Of a stretch of 64,000 nucleotides of DNA, positions 22,845-31,872 are shown piece after piece. Source of the stretch: Isoetes taiwanensis (taxonomy: Eukaryota; Streptophyta; Lycopodiopsida; Isoetales; Isoetaceae). Under the pieces are notes generated by a model. It was not told the origin of the DNA and made no database searches. It saw only the letters and a program-made list of their open reading frames with translations. Location: contig JAJEKV010000072.1 of assembly GCA_021234155.1 (NCBI GenBank), positions 1,747,968 through 1,811,967 on the forward strand. The letters are read 5' to 3'. The translations under genes and the position numbers were made by a program. Numbering within the stretch: the first letter of the stretch is position 1; each line of letters starts with the position of its first letter.

Positions 22845-23029
22845 TTAAAAAGAAAAAAAAAGTTTCAAAAAAATTTTAAATTAAAAAGTGAAGAGACGTT
22901 TCTTTTTGTGCCCGCCTTAGCCACAGCCACCGGAACCCGAGCTTGCAACCCCGTCTCTGCCTGTGCCCTCGCCATCTCCAATCTTTAGCGCCTCACTTCC
23001 CGTCTTCCCTCCAGTCATCGTCTTTGTCC

Positions 23030-24322
23030 ATGGCCCATACCAAAGGTACTTTGAGCCCCGCCAACTTCACAATCCCTCAGATCTACGCCATGCTTGGGGA
23101 GCACCTGGCCACCGACCCTGATATGGTCGAGCTCCTCTTAAACGAGTTGGTGCAGCATTTCAGTGATGGTCTGAGGATACCCTACCCCATATTCCACCTC
23201 TTCGAACGCTTCTTGATCAAGTTTAACCTCCAACGGCAGGCGTATACCATGGTCGAGCAACCCGACCAGGTTATGGTACTGGTTAAGTTTTACCCACCTG
23301 AGTGCGAAGAATATCCTGAAGAGGAGGCCATTCGGAGAGAGGCGGCCCGCATCAGGGGACTGGCCCGCGAGGACGACACCAGGGAGATAAAAAGGGGTGA
23401 CACCGCGTCTAGGGGCCGTGAGTACGTCTACCTAGGTGATGGGAGAGCCATCATCAATCGTGAGCCCAACGAACTTCCCACATATGAGTGGAATGAGGCT
23501 ACCCAGAGCTTCACGTGCGGTGAGATCCCATCACATGTCAGCCTGGATTACCTGATTACGGTCCAGTTGGATATGCGACTCCGGCCAGACCGCTACCATC
23601 AAGAGCTGCTTCGAAGGGTCGCGGCTCGGCGGTTTGCTCAGGTAGAAGCCGACATGGCAACAGCCCGTGAGGCCAGGGAATGGGCAGAAAAGGCCCAACA
23701 AGAGCAACCACAGAAGGCGCAGCAGGAGCAGCAACAAAACCCGGACCAGCAGCAGCGGCAGCAGCAGGCCAACACAGAGCAGGAAACCCCGTGTGGGCCC
23801 GATCCGGTGGACAAGCCGCCTATTAAGAGACGTCGGAAGTCCACCGCTCGGAAGTCCGGCAGCCAGTATAAGAAAAAGCTCAAGGCTGTCGGGAGCATAG
23901 GGAAACACACAAGCTCGAGTCGCCGGCAAGAACGGATGGATACCGCACGGCCCCATCCAGTTTCTGCAAGCAAAACCCTACCCAAGAAGTCTGGCCCGAT
24001 TCCAAAAGCTGCTACCTCAAGAAAGCCCCATCGTTTCAAACCGGGCACCGTGGCCTTACGGGAAATCCTTAAATACCAGAAGACCACGGAGCTGCTACTG
24101 AGGAAGCTCCCTTTTAAGAGGTTGGTCAAAGAGATAGCACAAGAGTTTAAGACCGACCTCCGCTTCCAGACCTTTGCTATTTTGGCACTTCAGGAAGCTG
24201 CTGAAGCCTACCTAATTGCTCTTTTCAGTGACGCGAACCTTTGCGCTATCCACGCAAAGAGAGTCACAATTATGACCAAGGATTTAGCTCTTGCCCGGAG
24301 AATCCGGGGAGATCATCTTTAG
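23030..24322 (+). CDS. Histone H3-fold fusion protein encoded by the retrotransposon
   Basis: The ORF is 430 residues and uninterrupted. The ATG at 23,030 has a strong context (GTCCATGG); the frame stays open upstream but without another ATG. Residues 1-200 match no family I know. Residues about 215-258 are Gln/Glu-rich with coiled-coil character. Residues about 263-285 are basic ([14 protein letters not shown]), a likely nuclear signal that includes TARKS at 272-276, the sequence around H3 Lys9. A Lys/Ser/Pro-rich stretch follows. Residues 332-430 align without gaps to H3 37-135: [15 protein letters not shown], then [18 protein letters not shown], then [31 protein letters not shown] and ARRIRG. 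About 78 of 99 positions agree with plant H3.3 as I recall it. Lys56, Lys79, Cys110, His113, Lys115, Lys122, Asp123, Leu126, Arg129 and Ile130 equivalents are kept, so folding and H3-H3' pairing look possible. There is no extra loop-1 residue of the CENH3 kind. Its role (integration targeting, packaging or silencing evasion) is unknown. Confidence 0.93.
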   Translation: MAHTKGTLSPANFTIPQIYAMLGEHLATDPDMVELLLNELVQHFSDGLRIPYPIFHLFERFLIKFNLQRQAYTMVEQPDQVMVLVKFYPPECEEYPEEEAIRREAARIRGLAREDDTREIKRGDTASRGREYVYLGDGRAIINREPNELPTYEWNEATQSFTCGEIPSHVSLDYLITVQLDMRLRPDRYHQELLRRVAARRFAQVEADMATAREAREWAEKAQQEQPQKAQQEQQQNPDQQQRQQQANTEQETPCGPDPVDKPPIKRRRKSTARKSGSQYKKKLKAVGSIGKHTSSSRRQERMDTARPHPVSASKTLPKKSGPIPKAATSRKPHRFKPGTVALREILKYQKTTELLLRKLPFKRLVKEIAQEFKTDLRFQTFAILALQEAAEAYLIALFSDANLCAIHAKRVTIMTKDLALARRIRGDHL

Positions 24323-24559
24323 TTGCCTTTAGGCATATCCACTGTACCAATTTTGTAAGGATGAATATTAATCCAATTTTTGTTCACTTTGTCTCTGTTG
24401 CAAAAAATAAATAAATAAATAAATAAATAACTAATTTTTGATAATTATTGAATGCTGACGTCAGCATAAAAGTAGAAAGGGTATTTCAAAGTTTTTAGGG
24501 TTTCATTCCTCATCACTTACCTTTCTGTTCATCTTCCTCCTTCATTCCTTCCAGCGTCA
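24323..24559 (+). other. 3'-UTR-like spacer with (AAAT)n
   Basis: After the H3 stop come TTTTGTAAGG and a run of AAATA repeats (24,403-24,430), like a polyadenylation region or a fossil poly(A) tail. A pyrimidine tract ending TTCCAG then precedes the ATG of the next cassette. Confidence 0.5.
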
Positions 24560-25932
24560 ATGGCCACTGCCAACCTGCTTGAATGGTATCAAGATGGGGA
24601 ACACTGGGACCCTCAAGTCCCCTTCGACCTCCTATAGCCTTTCCTACTCCAACGCATAGGTCTCATATCCAACATGCAGAGTCACCCTGACTATGCTGGA
24701 TTTTTGGAGTTCTACACCGAGGAGATGATTCCTCTTTGCATCCCTTTGGGAGAACCCCCACAGCTTTACATTGAGCGAGCTGTGGTGAGGGAGATGCTTG
24801 AAGGAGACACCCACGCATACGATGTGCTTAAGGGCAAACTCTGGTGGGGCCGTAACCCACCCGTCGTCATACATGAGGGTCAGCAGTTCCTTGAAGTGGC
24901 CTTTGCTTTGGCCATCCTCATGGATCAGTATGTGGAGGATGAGGCCCTGCTAGCAGAGAAGGGCAAGGTCCCGAAGTCATTAGATGAGGAAGAGGACGAG
25001 CATATTGGGATGGATGACTTCGTTTGGTGGAAGCAGTTGGCCGAGGAGATGCTGCCACACCGGGAGCGAGGGGCACCCCTGTCTGGGGTGGATGCCCTTA
25101 CAGTTGTCTATCACCAAGGTCAGGAGTTCCTCCTCTTGGATGATATTCTCTGGACATACCATGTAGTGGCCGGTTTGAAGGGACGGGAGAAAGTACAAGT
25201 CCTTTATGAACTGGCAGAATATTGCATGGATGACTTCATCGATTTTACACCAGTGGACCTTCCTCCAGAGGTGCAGCAGCTGCTTCAGTTCCACCAGCAG
25301 ACCATAGAGCCGGCCGACACTCTTCTTCGGCTTAGAGATCTTGTACTTCAAGATCCCCCATCTCAGCCTCCCACGGAAGCCTTCACGGCCATGGGACCCC
25401 ATGTCCCAAACATCAACATGGTCGAGATCCCCTCCGACTCAGATGAAGAAGGGGAAGACCTTTATCATAACCCTGCCCATCTTAGGGAGGAGAAGGAGGA
25501 GCTTAAGGAGGAAGAGGTCCTTATGGACCTGGATAAGGAGATAGCCACTTCGGTTACTCCACAAGGAAAAGCGTTGGGGAACCACAGAACCCGCTTCTTC
25601 TCTTTGTGGCCCGGGACTTGGCCCCGAAAGCCGAGGCATCGTGGTGGAGCCTCCGTGCTTTGTCCACTTTGGCAGGGCACAAGAAGTTGTCGTACCGTGT
25701 CCTCACTTATGTGTTGGTGCGCCGGGACTTCGCCCTTACCGCCTTGGGCCAGGACATAGCACCCTGGATGAGTATGAAGCTCCTCACGGCAGCCCCTTTA
25801 GCTGTTGCCTATCCCCCAGAGGTTGCATCCCTTGCGGATGCCATGGTTGACCCAGGGGTCACCCCGTTACGCCATCGCCGGCCACCATCACCTCCTACAC
25901 CAATGGACCAGGATGCGGGGCCTAGCTCCTAG
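24560..25932 (+). pseudogene. Accessory ORF2 of the chromovirus, acidic protein, broken
   Basis: The start is ATGGCC at 24,560. A TAG at 24,635-24,637 stops the frame after 25 codons; the context (DLL-stop-PFLL) suggests an original CAG. The same frame then runs to about 25,600 and continues after a frameshift in another frame to a stop at 25,930-25,932. The joined length would be about 455 residues. No family is recognised. The N-terminal 230 residues are mixed helical (FLEFYTEEMIP, WWKQLAEEM, DDILWTYHVV). Around residue 300 is an acidic serine cluster (EIPSDSDEEGED), followed by an EEKEELKEEE coiled-coil-like run. The last part is hydrophobic, then Pro-rich. Acidic tracts like these occur in histone chaperones among many other proteins; linking this to the H3 cassette is speculation. 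Confidence 0.7.
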
Positions 25933-26123
25933 CTAGATGTAACAGCCATTATAGAGTATGGCCTTTGGCCACTCAAAAAAATATGTAATATTGCATTGAT
26001 ATTTTCATGCACTTTTGAATACAAGCAATTTTTTTTTTTCCTACAATACTTGTCTTTCTCTTTCTAGAGTTTGAAGTATAAGGAATAATTCATTTGTTGT
26101 ATATCCATTCTTGCCTTCTTACA

Positions 26124-26525
26124 GAAGAAGAAGAGGAAGAAGAAAAAGAAGAGAAAGAATAAGAAGAAGAAGAGCAAGAGGAAGAAGACGAAGAAGAGGA
26201 AGAAGAAGAGGGAGAGCCATACGACCCCATCAAGGGCTTTGAAATAGTTAACATCCTTCGTGACCATGCTTTCGAACATTTACAGCTTACGCTTCGTCGA
26301 ACTTGGTCGTATTGGGACTGCACTAAGCAAGAAGCTTTTAATGATGCTAATGATCATCTTTGGTAGATATATTATGCGCTCCGAGATCTCTTTAAACTTC
26401 TAATCATCAGCCCTACTTTGGAATTCCAGTACGTCATCATCCAAGCTTGGGCTAGGTAAAAAATGGTCCGGGCAGTGAGGGAGAGTATTCGACACTCTAT
26501 TCTATATCCCTTTATGCAGCCCTAA
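26124..26525 (+). pseudogene. Accessory ORF3 remnant, Glu-rich tract then helical region
   Basis: In one frame (26,124 onward, directly after the acceptor-like CCTTCTTACAG) some 30 codons are nearly all Glu or Asp. They lead into GEPYDPIKGFEIVNILRDHA and a helical stretch. Stops interrupt at 26,160 (TAA), 26,364 (TAG) and 26,457 (TAA); the frame ends at 26,523-26,525. No ATG start is evident, and splicing from an upstream exon is possible. No family is recognised. It is followed by a plant-like 3' end (TTTTTTGTAACC, AATAATAAAAG) before gag. Confidence 0.5.
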
Positions 26526-26669
26526 GCTAGCTTGTTTTAATGTTTCACTTGTCTGTGTGCAACTTTTGTTTTCTATGTGAGGTCAAGATCTTTTTTTTGT
26601 AACCGTGTTTTCATCTTAATAATAAAAGTGCTTCTTTTGTAAAGTTTTGTCACAATCAATGAAGTTAGC

Positions 26670-28020
26670 ATGCTTATCTTGGATTGTTTTATCTTAGACG
26701 GTGCACGCCCTCCCCCTTGGGCGACACCCGTGCAACCGGGCTATCTTACCCCGGAGCAAGAGCTCACTATTATGAAGCGGCAGCTTACTGAGCTCCAAGC
26801 CTACGTACTACAAATAAATCCACCTCAAATGCCACAGGAGTACAGACCAGAGATTCCTGCTCCGCAGAACCCGCAGCCGCCGCCAACCGCACCTGCACCT
26901 GTGCCCGCCACAGCAAGTCGATCTAAGAGGACACGCCCTAGTTCTTCCTCTGATGCTGCCTTGGAGTCTTCTAACTCTACCGCCCCGACCATGCCAAAAC
27001 CAATAAAAAGGATTATCAGAAAACAGTGGATTCGACTATCACTAGCATTTGGAAGAACCGGAAACTCGCACAATTTTTGGGCAAAACCAGGAATGGAGTG
27101 GATGCAGAGTCATGGTTGGATGAAATGCAGGAGTTTGGAAAGTCATACGGCATGACTGACAAGGATACCGGCAAAGTTGCCACCACAAACTTTACAGGGT
27201 CAGCACGAATCTGGTGGAAAGGATATGCCCGCTCTCATGGGCTCACAAGGGGAAGGTGCCGCTATAAAGTCTTTGCTAAAGCCTTCAAGTCACATTATGT
27301 GCCTAGAGTGCATCATTGCCAATAGATCCAAACCTTCTACCGCCTGGAACAGAAAAACATAACCGTCCAGTCTTATACGGATGAGTTCATGCGATTACGC
27401 TTATACGTCCCAGGAAGTAATGAGCGTAGGGCAGTTGAAGGGTATATTGAGGGTTTATCCCCTACCATAAGGAAAATAGTTCGAGCCATAGACCCTAAGA
27501 CCGTTGCAGAAGCAGAGGCTAAAGCACTTAGCCTAGAAGAGGACATCCCGAAGTACCATCCGCCACGACCCTCTTCGTTCACTCAGAACAAGGGGTATAC
27601 ACCTTACAGAGGGCGCTCACCTAGTCCAGGGCCTCCCGCCTCTACTGGATATCAGAAGACTGAGAAGCAAGTTTCCTTCACCGTACCAGAGAAGTCTACC
27701 AACACTGCAGGAGCTTTCAGAGGTATCCTCCAAGCCATCCCTAGGGAGACCCGCGAACAGCTACGTAGGGAGAAGGCCTGTTATCGGTGTTTCCGCCCGG
27801 GCCACCGTATGCAAGAATGCCCTTACATTACACAGACAGTGCAGGCTGCCCTGGCAGATATGGATTGGGAAGACCCGGATAATGCTGTTGAGGATGATAC
27901 GCCTGACTATATAACAGGTGAGTGTCACATTTATGCTCCCATTGAAACAGGTCAAGCCAACCACCAGCCCTCTGTCATTTCTACGGTCGGTCAAGTAGAT
28001 TGTAAACCTTTGTCATTCTT
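26670..28020 (+). pseudogene. Gag polyprotein with CCHC zinc knuckle, broken
   Basis: Gag forms the virus-like particle and binds genomic RNA. From ATG 26,670 comes a Pro-rich N-terminus; then a frameshift (about 27,010-27,080) leads to the capsid-type domain (ESWLDEMQEFGKSYGM, then GSARIWWKGYARSHG and KAFKSHYVP). A TAG at 27,323-27,325 interrupts it. The frame resumes with FMRLRLYVPGSNERRAVEGY, a typical retrotransposon gag continuation. The zinc knuckle CYRCFRPGHRMQEC (C-x2-C-x4-H-x4-C) is intact at 27,779-27,820. The protease follows in the -1 frame relative to gag. That could be programmed frameshifting but more likely is decay, given the other breaks. Confidence 0.88.
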
Positions 28021-28500
28021 ATGGATACTGGTAGTACTCATAACTTTGCATCTCCTAGAATGGCAGAAGCCTTGCACATCACCCCTTTGAGGTCTAAACC
28101 ACGTCCAGTTACGCTGGCAAGTGGTGCCATACGCCACACCTGTGGTCACTATATCAATTTGAATATTCAGCTGTCAGGGGCACCAGTTGCTTTAGGAGCA
28201 GAAATAATGGATATTGGCCATTATGATCTCATTGCGGGGATGGAATTCCTGGCCGCTGCCAAGGCCAACATTGACTGTGAGAAATGGGAGGTCACCTTCA
28301 ATGCGGCCAATGGAGCCCGAGTTACTATAGCAGGTAAGCCTATTATGCAATGTATTTCATTATGCCAATTGCATAGGGCTCTCAGGAGATTACAGATCAC
28401 GGGCATGATTCGACTTGCTTCAGTGGAAGCTAAGTCCAAACAGGATGAAGCCCTTGATGCCTTGCCTCCCGCAATAGACGTGGTTCTTCGAGAATACCAT
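28021..28500 (+). pseudogene. Retropepsin-type aspartic protease
   Basis: The active-site triad is present as MDTGSTHNF at 28,021-28,047, preceded by hydrophobic residues in the same frame. The rest of the domain follows (VTLASGAIRHTCGHYINLNI, then DIGHYDLIAGMEFL). It processes Gag-Pol. The frame continues unbroken into the start of RT. Confidence 0.88.
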
Positions 28501-29290
28501 GATCTTTTTCCCGATGAAATCCATCGGTTGCCACCATTCGGAGGGGTGGAATGTGAGATTACCTTGGAACCAGACACCAAGCCTACCAGTAAGGCCCCTT
28601 ATCGGATGAGTATTCCAAATTGATCGAGCTTAAGAAGCAGTTGCAGGAACTCCTCAAATTAGGCTTCATTAGGCCTAGTGTTTCACCTTTTGGAGCTCCG
28701 ATACTCTTTGTTAAAAAAAAGGATGGCACCCTCAGAATGTGCATCGATTACCGTCAGCTAAATAAGCATACTATTAAGAATCGGTATGCCTTACTGCGGG
28801 CAGACGATCTTATGGAATCTTCGATCAGAATATCACCAGATAAGGATTAAGGAGAATGACATCCATAAGTCCGCTTTCCGAACGGATTACGGGCATTACG
28901 AATTCACGGTGATGCCATTTGGCCTAGCTAATGCTCCGGCCACCTTTATGAGACTTATGAATGATGTCTTCCGCGAATACCTTGACGATTTTGTCATAAT
29001 ATTCTTCGATGATATCCTCATATACAGTAAGACCTTAGAGGATCACGAACGACATCTTCGGTTAGCCTTACAGAAATTGAGGCGCCACCAACTATATGCC
29101 AAGTTCTCCAAGTGTCACTTTTCCACCACCAAGGTTGATTAACTGGGACATATTGTGTCCGCAGAGGGAATAGCCACCGACCCAGCTAAAATTGAAGCAG
29201 TCAAGGATTGGCCAATCCCAACCAATGTGTCTGAGGTCCGCAGCTTTCTAGGCTTGGCCGTAAATTTGTCAAAGACTTTGCCAAGCTCGC
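28501..29290 (+). pseudogene. Ty3/gypsy reverse transcriptase, motif A lost
   Basis: The N-terminal part reads LFPDEIHRLPP. After a frame change comes [20 protein letters not shown], the first conserved block. Around 28,812-28,820 a small deletion and frameshift remove the segment before [13 protein letters not shown]. The motif-A aspartate is gone: the sequence reads NLRSEYHQ where DLRSEYHQ is expected. Motif B ([15 protein letters not shown]) and the catalytic FFDDILIYS (about 29,002-29,030) are intact. A TAA at 29,140-29,142 and a deletion near 29,255 (after FLGLA) further break it. Confidence 0.9.
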
Positions 29291-29882
29291 CACACCTTTA
29301 ACCGACCTGACTAAGCATGATAAGGTTAGGGATTGGATGGCACATTGGAAAGACAAGGTGCAGATCGGATTTCAAGCATTAAAGGATGCGCTAACAACAG
29401 CTCCTGTTCTTACAATGCCAGATCCTCAAAAGGATAAGTGGGTTGCCACAGATGCCAGTAAAATTGCTACAGGGGGAGTCTTAATGCAAGAAGGTCGGGT
29501 TATCGCTTATGATTCTCGAAAGATGAATGACGCTGAGCAGCAATACCCCACGCATGACCAAGAGTTGCTCGCCGTTGTGCGTGCTTTGTGCATTTGGCGG
29601 CATTATTTACTTGGAAGGCGATTCCAGTTAGATACTGATCATCAAAGCCTCCAATACATCTTCACGCAACCCCATCTCAATATGAGACAAAGATGGTGGA
29701 TGGAATTCCTGGAGGAATATGATTTCGAGCTCATTTACAAACCGGGCAAGCATAATGTTGTTGCTGACGCCCTTTCTAGACACCCATTCGTCACTCGAAT
29801 GCATTGTAATGCTATCTCCACACTCTCCAGTGAGTTCGGGAAGCAGATTCAGCAGGCCCTTCCCATAAACCCGAAATTCTGA
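29265..29882 (+). pseudogene. RNase H domain
   Basis: This degrades RNA in the RNA-DNA hybrid. The connection ([18 protein letters not shown]) is followed by KWVATDASKIATGGVLMQ (first catalytic Asp), HDQELLAVV (Glu) and FQLDTDHQSLQYI (Asp), and the domain ends near VVADALSRH. All expected acidic residues are present and the domain has no internal stop. A TGA at 29,880 in the linker, probably from CGA, cuts it from integrase. Confidence 0.9.
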
Positions 29883-31157
29883 GAGGTATGGCAAAGTGTA
29901 TCTAAGGAAGCCAGAAAGGATAAGGAGAGAGAGACCTTCTGCCATTATAAGAAGGAAGCTGGACTCCTTTATTACAAGGACAAGTTATGTGTTCCCGAGA
30001 CATCTGGAGTTCGTAAGCTCATTCTCCATGATACACATAACAGTCCTATAGAAGGACATGCAGGATTTATAAAAACGTATTTCAAAATCCACTCTAGCTA
30101 TTTCTGACTGGGAATGAAGAAGCATATCGCAAGGTATATTAAGAAGTGCCAGACCTGTCAACAAACAAAGGCAGAGCAGTTGCGTATTCCAGGAGAATTG
30201 CAATCCCTCGATGTGCCCAACGCTAAATGGGAAGTTATTACCATAGATTTTATCGTGGGGCTTCCACGCACCTTAAGAGGGTTTGATGCCTTAATGGTCG
30301 TGGTCGACAAACTTTCAAAGATGGCACATTTCCTGCCATGTCGTACCATAGACACTGCATTGGATACCGCCTTGCTCTTCACGAGGGAGATATTTCGTCT
30401 GCATGGGATGCCCCGTACCATTATATCAAACTGGGATCCTAAGTTTGTTAGTGCATTTTGGAAGGATTTCTTCAGCACTATTCAAACTAAGCTTGCCATG
30501 AGCACAACTTATCATCCACAGACAGATGGTCAAACAGAGCGTACCAATCGCATAATTGAGGATATGCTACGTAATTATGTCTGGAACAAACAGTCTCACT
30601 GGGCAGACTACATTCATTTGGTAGAGTTTGCCTACAACAATGCCAGACAGGAGTCTTCAAGGATGTCTCCTTTCATGATAAATTATGGCTATCAATGCCT
30701 TACACCAGACACGTGGCATAACCCAGTATCAAAGGTCGAGGTTTCTCAGCAATTGCTTACAGACATGCAAGCGTTAGTCGAGGAAGTACGGGCATACTTG
30801 ACAGCCGCAAGAGCTCGGCAAAAGAGCCTAGCCGATCGACACCGTACTCCCTGGGAGTTTCAGGTCGGTGAGTCCGTCTGGTTAAAGATCAAGGTCAAGC
30901 AAGCCAAACTTAAGATTGGCAACTATAAGAAGCTTGCACCTAGATGGGCGGGACCAATTGAGATCACCGAAAGGATAGGGTCTCAAGCCTACCGGTTGGA
31001 TCTACCCGCAAATTTAAAGATCCATAAAGTTTTCCATGTAAGTCTTCTCAAGAAGCATCATCCGGATCCGGAAGAGATTCTTGACACACCAACACTTCTC
31101 GAGATGACTGAGGATCAGTTGGAGATTGTGCCAGAAGCTCTCCTTGATCGTTCCTAA
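29883..31157 (+). pseudogene. Integrase with GPF/Y module, catalytic Asp lost
   Basis: The HHCC zinc domain is seen as LILHDTHNSPIEGHAGF then KKCQTCQQTK, interrupted by TGA at 30,105-30,107 where Trp is expected. In the DDE core the first Asp lies in ITIDFIVGLP and the Glu in HPQTDGQTERTNRIIEDM. The second Asp is replaced in SNWDPKF, where SDRDPKF is usual. Both changes there fit C-to-T/G-to-A mutation. The C-terminal GPF/Y module is complete (RWAGPIEITERIGSQAYRL, HKVFHVSLLKKH). The frame stops with TAA at 31,155 before the chromodomain. Confidence 0.92.
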
Positions 31158-31415
31158 AAGCAAACCCGCCGAACTCAGATCTTGCAATACTTGGTCAAGT
31201 GGAAACACTTACCCACAGAAGACGCAACATGGGTTCTTAAAGCGGATTTGGATAAGACTTACCCAGACTTTATGAAGGAATACCAGGGCCGAACCATTCA
31301 AGATGCAATCATCTTCAGCCCGGATGGTAAGCATAGTGTTCTTTTAGTGCGACATGGGTCATATGAGCGAGATCCGGCAGGGATCATTCTAGGGGTTGGG
31401 TTATATGCATCTTAG
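31158..31415 (+). pseudogene. Chromodomain
   Basis: The same frame resumes after the stop at 31,155 with QILQYLVKWKHLPTEDATWV and ADLDKTYPDFMKEYQ, the core of a chromovirus chromodomain. In characterised chromoviruses this domain binds methylated H3 and steers integration to heterochromatin. The stop separates it from integrase in this copy. Confidence 0.85.
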
Positions 31416-31860
31416 ATGGGGATTTGGGCATATAGGCATTCATGATAGGACGCATTCGTCCACGGCTATTATGGGAATATTCCCACTCCTTACGCCGAGA
31501 CGACATGCAAGTCTTAGGCATGATAGGATCCTTGCATTCATATTTTTATTTATTTAAGGGGGTGGTTCCTTCAACCACACTAAACTTATTTCTTAAACAC
31601 TAATGTATTCGCTTCTGCAGGCCAGTAAAATACTGCTAAGTTGCAGAAGAATCGAGGCCTCACTTCGGAGGCTAACTTGTGTTTTTGAGATAAAATTGTG
31701 TTTGACATGTACTCTTGAATAATTTCCTACTGTTTTGTTGAAGACAGGACTTCTTGTCCTGCTCCCTCCATATGTAACCCTTTAATGTTTTCAATAAATC
31801 AACGTTATCTTCACCATAATTATTCTCCACTAACTCTAATGCTGAGGATAGCATTAATCC
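31416..31860 (+). other. Internal 3' untranslated region of the element
   Basis: No coding sequence is seen between the chromodomain frame and the polypurine tract. It contains AATAAA near 31,793. Confidence 0.6.
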
Positions 31861-31872
31861 AAGGGGGAAGAA
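31861..31872 (+). promoter_or_regulatory. Polypurine tract
   Basis: AAGGGGGAAGAA directly abuts the 3' LTR and would prime plus-strand DNA synthesis. Confidence 0.92.

Noticed and set aside
22943-23029. N-terminal extension of the H3 ORF upstream of 23,030
   Set aside because: The frame is open but begins with TTG at 22,943. The ATG at 23,030 has a good context, so the shorter start was chosen.
23531-24129. Leu/Cys-rich minus-strand ORFs of 141 and 163 codons
   Set aside because: They are shadows of the Gln-rich and basic parts of the H3 fusion ORF.
24023-24319. Centromeric H3 (CENH3)
   Set aside because: Loop 1 has exactly the length of canonical H3 and the core follows canonical H3 closely; CENH3 usually has extra loop-1 residues and is far more divergent.
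28001-28025. Programmed -1 frameshift between gag and protease
   Set aside because: No clear slippery heptamer with a downstream structure could be identified, and other frameshifts in the element are plainly decay.
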